In this document: one piece after another, positions 62,569-64,000 of the stretch | How the letters are laid out: each line of letters begins with the position of its first letter | How positions within the stretch are numbered: position 1 is the first letter of the stretch | Source of the DNA: Bretschneidera sinensis | Lineage: Eukaryota > Streptophyta > Magnoliopsida > Brassicales > Akaniaceae | Assembly (NCBI GenBank): GCA_023935145.1 | Contig: CM043699.1 | Location: 141,094,036 to 141,158,035, forward strand | Reading direction: 5' to 3' | Length of the DNA: 64,000 nucleotides | Notes under the pieces: model-generated | The model's input: only the letters and a program-made list of their open reading frames with translations | The model's database searches: none | Told to the model about the DNA's origin: nothing | Made by a program: the position numbers and the translations under genes

Positions 62569-63350
62569 CTAATATGCTAGCAAAACACCCTTCTAAATTT
62601 GGTAAAAGAGGTAAGCTTATATTTCCCCACCTTAAAGAGGCGTAATAGATGACATACTTCTTATGAGATTGCATGCCACTGCCTTTTCTATATATATTCC
62701 TGATTGTACTTGGGGCAGCAGTTGACTAAAAGAAGTGGGAAATATCAGAGTAGTTATGAAGATCATAAAAATAATGTAAATGCCTGGTATCTTATAGATG
62801 CTGCTGTGCCATTTTGCAAGTGTATGTACTTTCGTCTCTCTTTTTCCCTATCTTTTGAGGTGATCACTACTTGGTAAATTAAAAATAATTCTGGCCACTA
62901 GGATGAGCTCCCCTTCACCAATTTGCAAGTTGACTATCCTTGGTTACTCCATCGTTAATTTGTTCAATCATTGTGCTATTTTGCCTATAAATCTTTGGTT
63001 TCATTTGCACGTATTATGTAATTGCAGGGAAGATGGAATCAAATGGGAGAGACTCCAGTAGGAAGTGGTTACTGACAGAGAGTTGCTCTTTGTCACGAAA
63101 ACTCGCGGAAGGGCCGAATGGCGTTTTCTGCTTGTTAGGGGAGTAGAAAATCTTTTTAGTTATTTGAAGGTGCTATTGGTCAGCTATTTTGATGTTGCTG
63201 TCACAGTTATGATTATTATATGAAGGGTATTCATTTTGATCATATGCTAACAGATAACAGGGCTCTTTTATGTAATTATTTTCTAGTAAAACTTCTCTAT
63301 TTTTTTTTTTGAATTATTAGTTCAATAAAGTTTAAAGTTATTAATAACAA
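62569..63350 (+). other. 3' UTR of the helicase gene, with a probable 3'UTR intron
   Basis: A good donor (AAAAGAG|GTAAGC at 62,611) and acceptor (AATTGCAG|GGAAGA ending 63,027) bracket a T-rich 417-bp segment, which suggests a spliced 3' UTR. A polyadenylation-type AATAAA is at 63,324-63,329, directly before the MITE at 63,356. Confidence 0.45.
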
Positions 63351-63355
63351 TTTAA

Positions 63356-63617
63356 GGGTGTATGTAGTTCTGGAAAATGTTTTTTATTTTTCATCCTCAC
63401 TTTTCTTAATATATTTTTCAATAATTTGCACATTTTTAAAAACAATTATTTATTTTTAACATAATATTGAAAAAAATAGGATACAAAAAGTAGCTTCTCT
63501 ATTTTCTTAATGTCATATTAGAAAGAGAAATTTTGTTTATTAAATTATGTTAAAAAATATTTAAATTATTAAAAAGTATTAAAAAAATAAAGGTAATATT
63601 TAACAACTAAATGATCC
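63356..63617. mobile_element. Foldback MITE, Harbinger/Tourist-like, copy B (262 bp)
   Basis: The left end GGGTGTATGTAGTTCTGGAA pairs with the right end read on the other strand, GGATCATTTAGTTGTTAAAT. TAA flanks both sides (63,353-63,355 and 63,618-63,620). Its interior shares words such as TTCAATAATTTG(A/C)ACATT and AACATAATATT with copy A at 15,627-15,915. No ORF. Confidence 0.6.
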
Positions 63618-63620
63618 TAA

Positions 63621-64000
63621 AATTTCTCAGTATTTTAAATTTATTGTTCACTTTTATTTTGTTTCAAGACGCCGTGAGAGGGATAGAGAAATATCCCTGT
63701 TGGACTGTGGTTACTCAAATCGTCTGCTTCAGACAGAACCGTCAAATCCCGTGTATCCAATCTGTTCCCTCCATATCCTCTTTTTTTATTATTATTTTTT
63801 TACCATTTTCCCTTGATAGATGGCGAGATAGGTGAGGCATTAAATTTCCACAATTTGTGTTTAAGATGATGTCTATGGAACGGAGATACACTACAAATTA
63901 AGATGTTCAAGAGTAAATGGTTGGACCAGAACTGAATAGATTAGACCAAATTTATGCATACATTTTCTCCAAGCAAATTTTGCTTTAAAACACGTGTAGA
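63621..64000. other. Unassigned sequence to window end
   Basis: A short open stretch (63,611-63,835) has no domain. The sequence could be the upstream region of a gene beyond the window; nothing firm is visible. Confidence 0.4.

Overview
This window is nuclear DNA of a flowering plant, most likely a eudicot. It has spliceosomal GT-AG introns, two conserved plant genes, plant L1-type LINEs, MITEs, a TRIM-like element and nested Ty3/gypsy LTR retrotransposons. I cannot name the species.

Layout. (1) 1-1750: AT-rich intergenic DNA with a weak, decayed caulimovirid/retroelement-like coding remnant. (2) ~1750-16.6 kb, + strand: an ER vesicle transporter gene of the Erv41/ERGIC family. It has 11 coding exons that splice cleanly into a 348-codon frame. 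Its long introns hold a hAT MITE with an 8-bp target duplication, a TRIM-like element, a Harbinger-like MITE and several LINE fragments. (3) 18,306-54,721: a three-level nest. The outermost layer is a ~2.07-kb solo LTR of Tekay/Del type (TGTAA...TTACA, duplication CGTAG). Inside it lies a 34.3-kb Tat/Ogre-lineage Ty3/gypsy element on the minus strand (711-bp LTRs, duplication GTTTT). Inside that lies an 8.7-kb Athila-like element on the plus strand (2.01- and 2.03-kb LTRs, duplication CTTGG). (4) ~56.8-63.3 kb, + strand: a seven-coding-exon gene for a mitochondrial DEAD-box RNA helicase of the PMH/RH53 type (621 aa). Its last large intron carries a Mutator-like MITE and a second copy of the TRIM-like element. 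(5) 63.36-64 kb: a second Harbinger-like MITE and unassigned sequence.

How the parts relate. Without the nest, the two housekeeping genes would be only about 4 kb apart; the nest added about 36 kb. The Tat element carries gag, protease, RT, RNase H, a second RNase H and integrase. It also has an antisense ORF of the plant 'putative gypsy type transposon' family and, between that ORF and its 3' LTR, a 15.1-kb array of about 169 copies of an 89-bp unit. Its genes are broken by nonsense changes and frameshifts, and its LTRs differ at about 13 of 711 sites. The inner element keeps one intact 881-codon Gag-protease ORF, has no RT, RNase H or integrase, and its LTRs differ at only about 7 sites plus one 22-bp unit. 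It looks like a young, trans-mobilised GAG-PRO element.

The most notable structure is the 89-bp array. Each unit has three copies of the octamer CCGAGCGT, two direct and one inverted, and the inverted pair forms a 32-nt hairpin. The array also shows octamer-mediated slippage and block duplications of 8, 12 and 16 units, as expected of a satellite DNA forming inside a retrotransposon.
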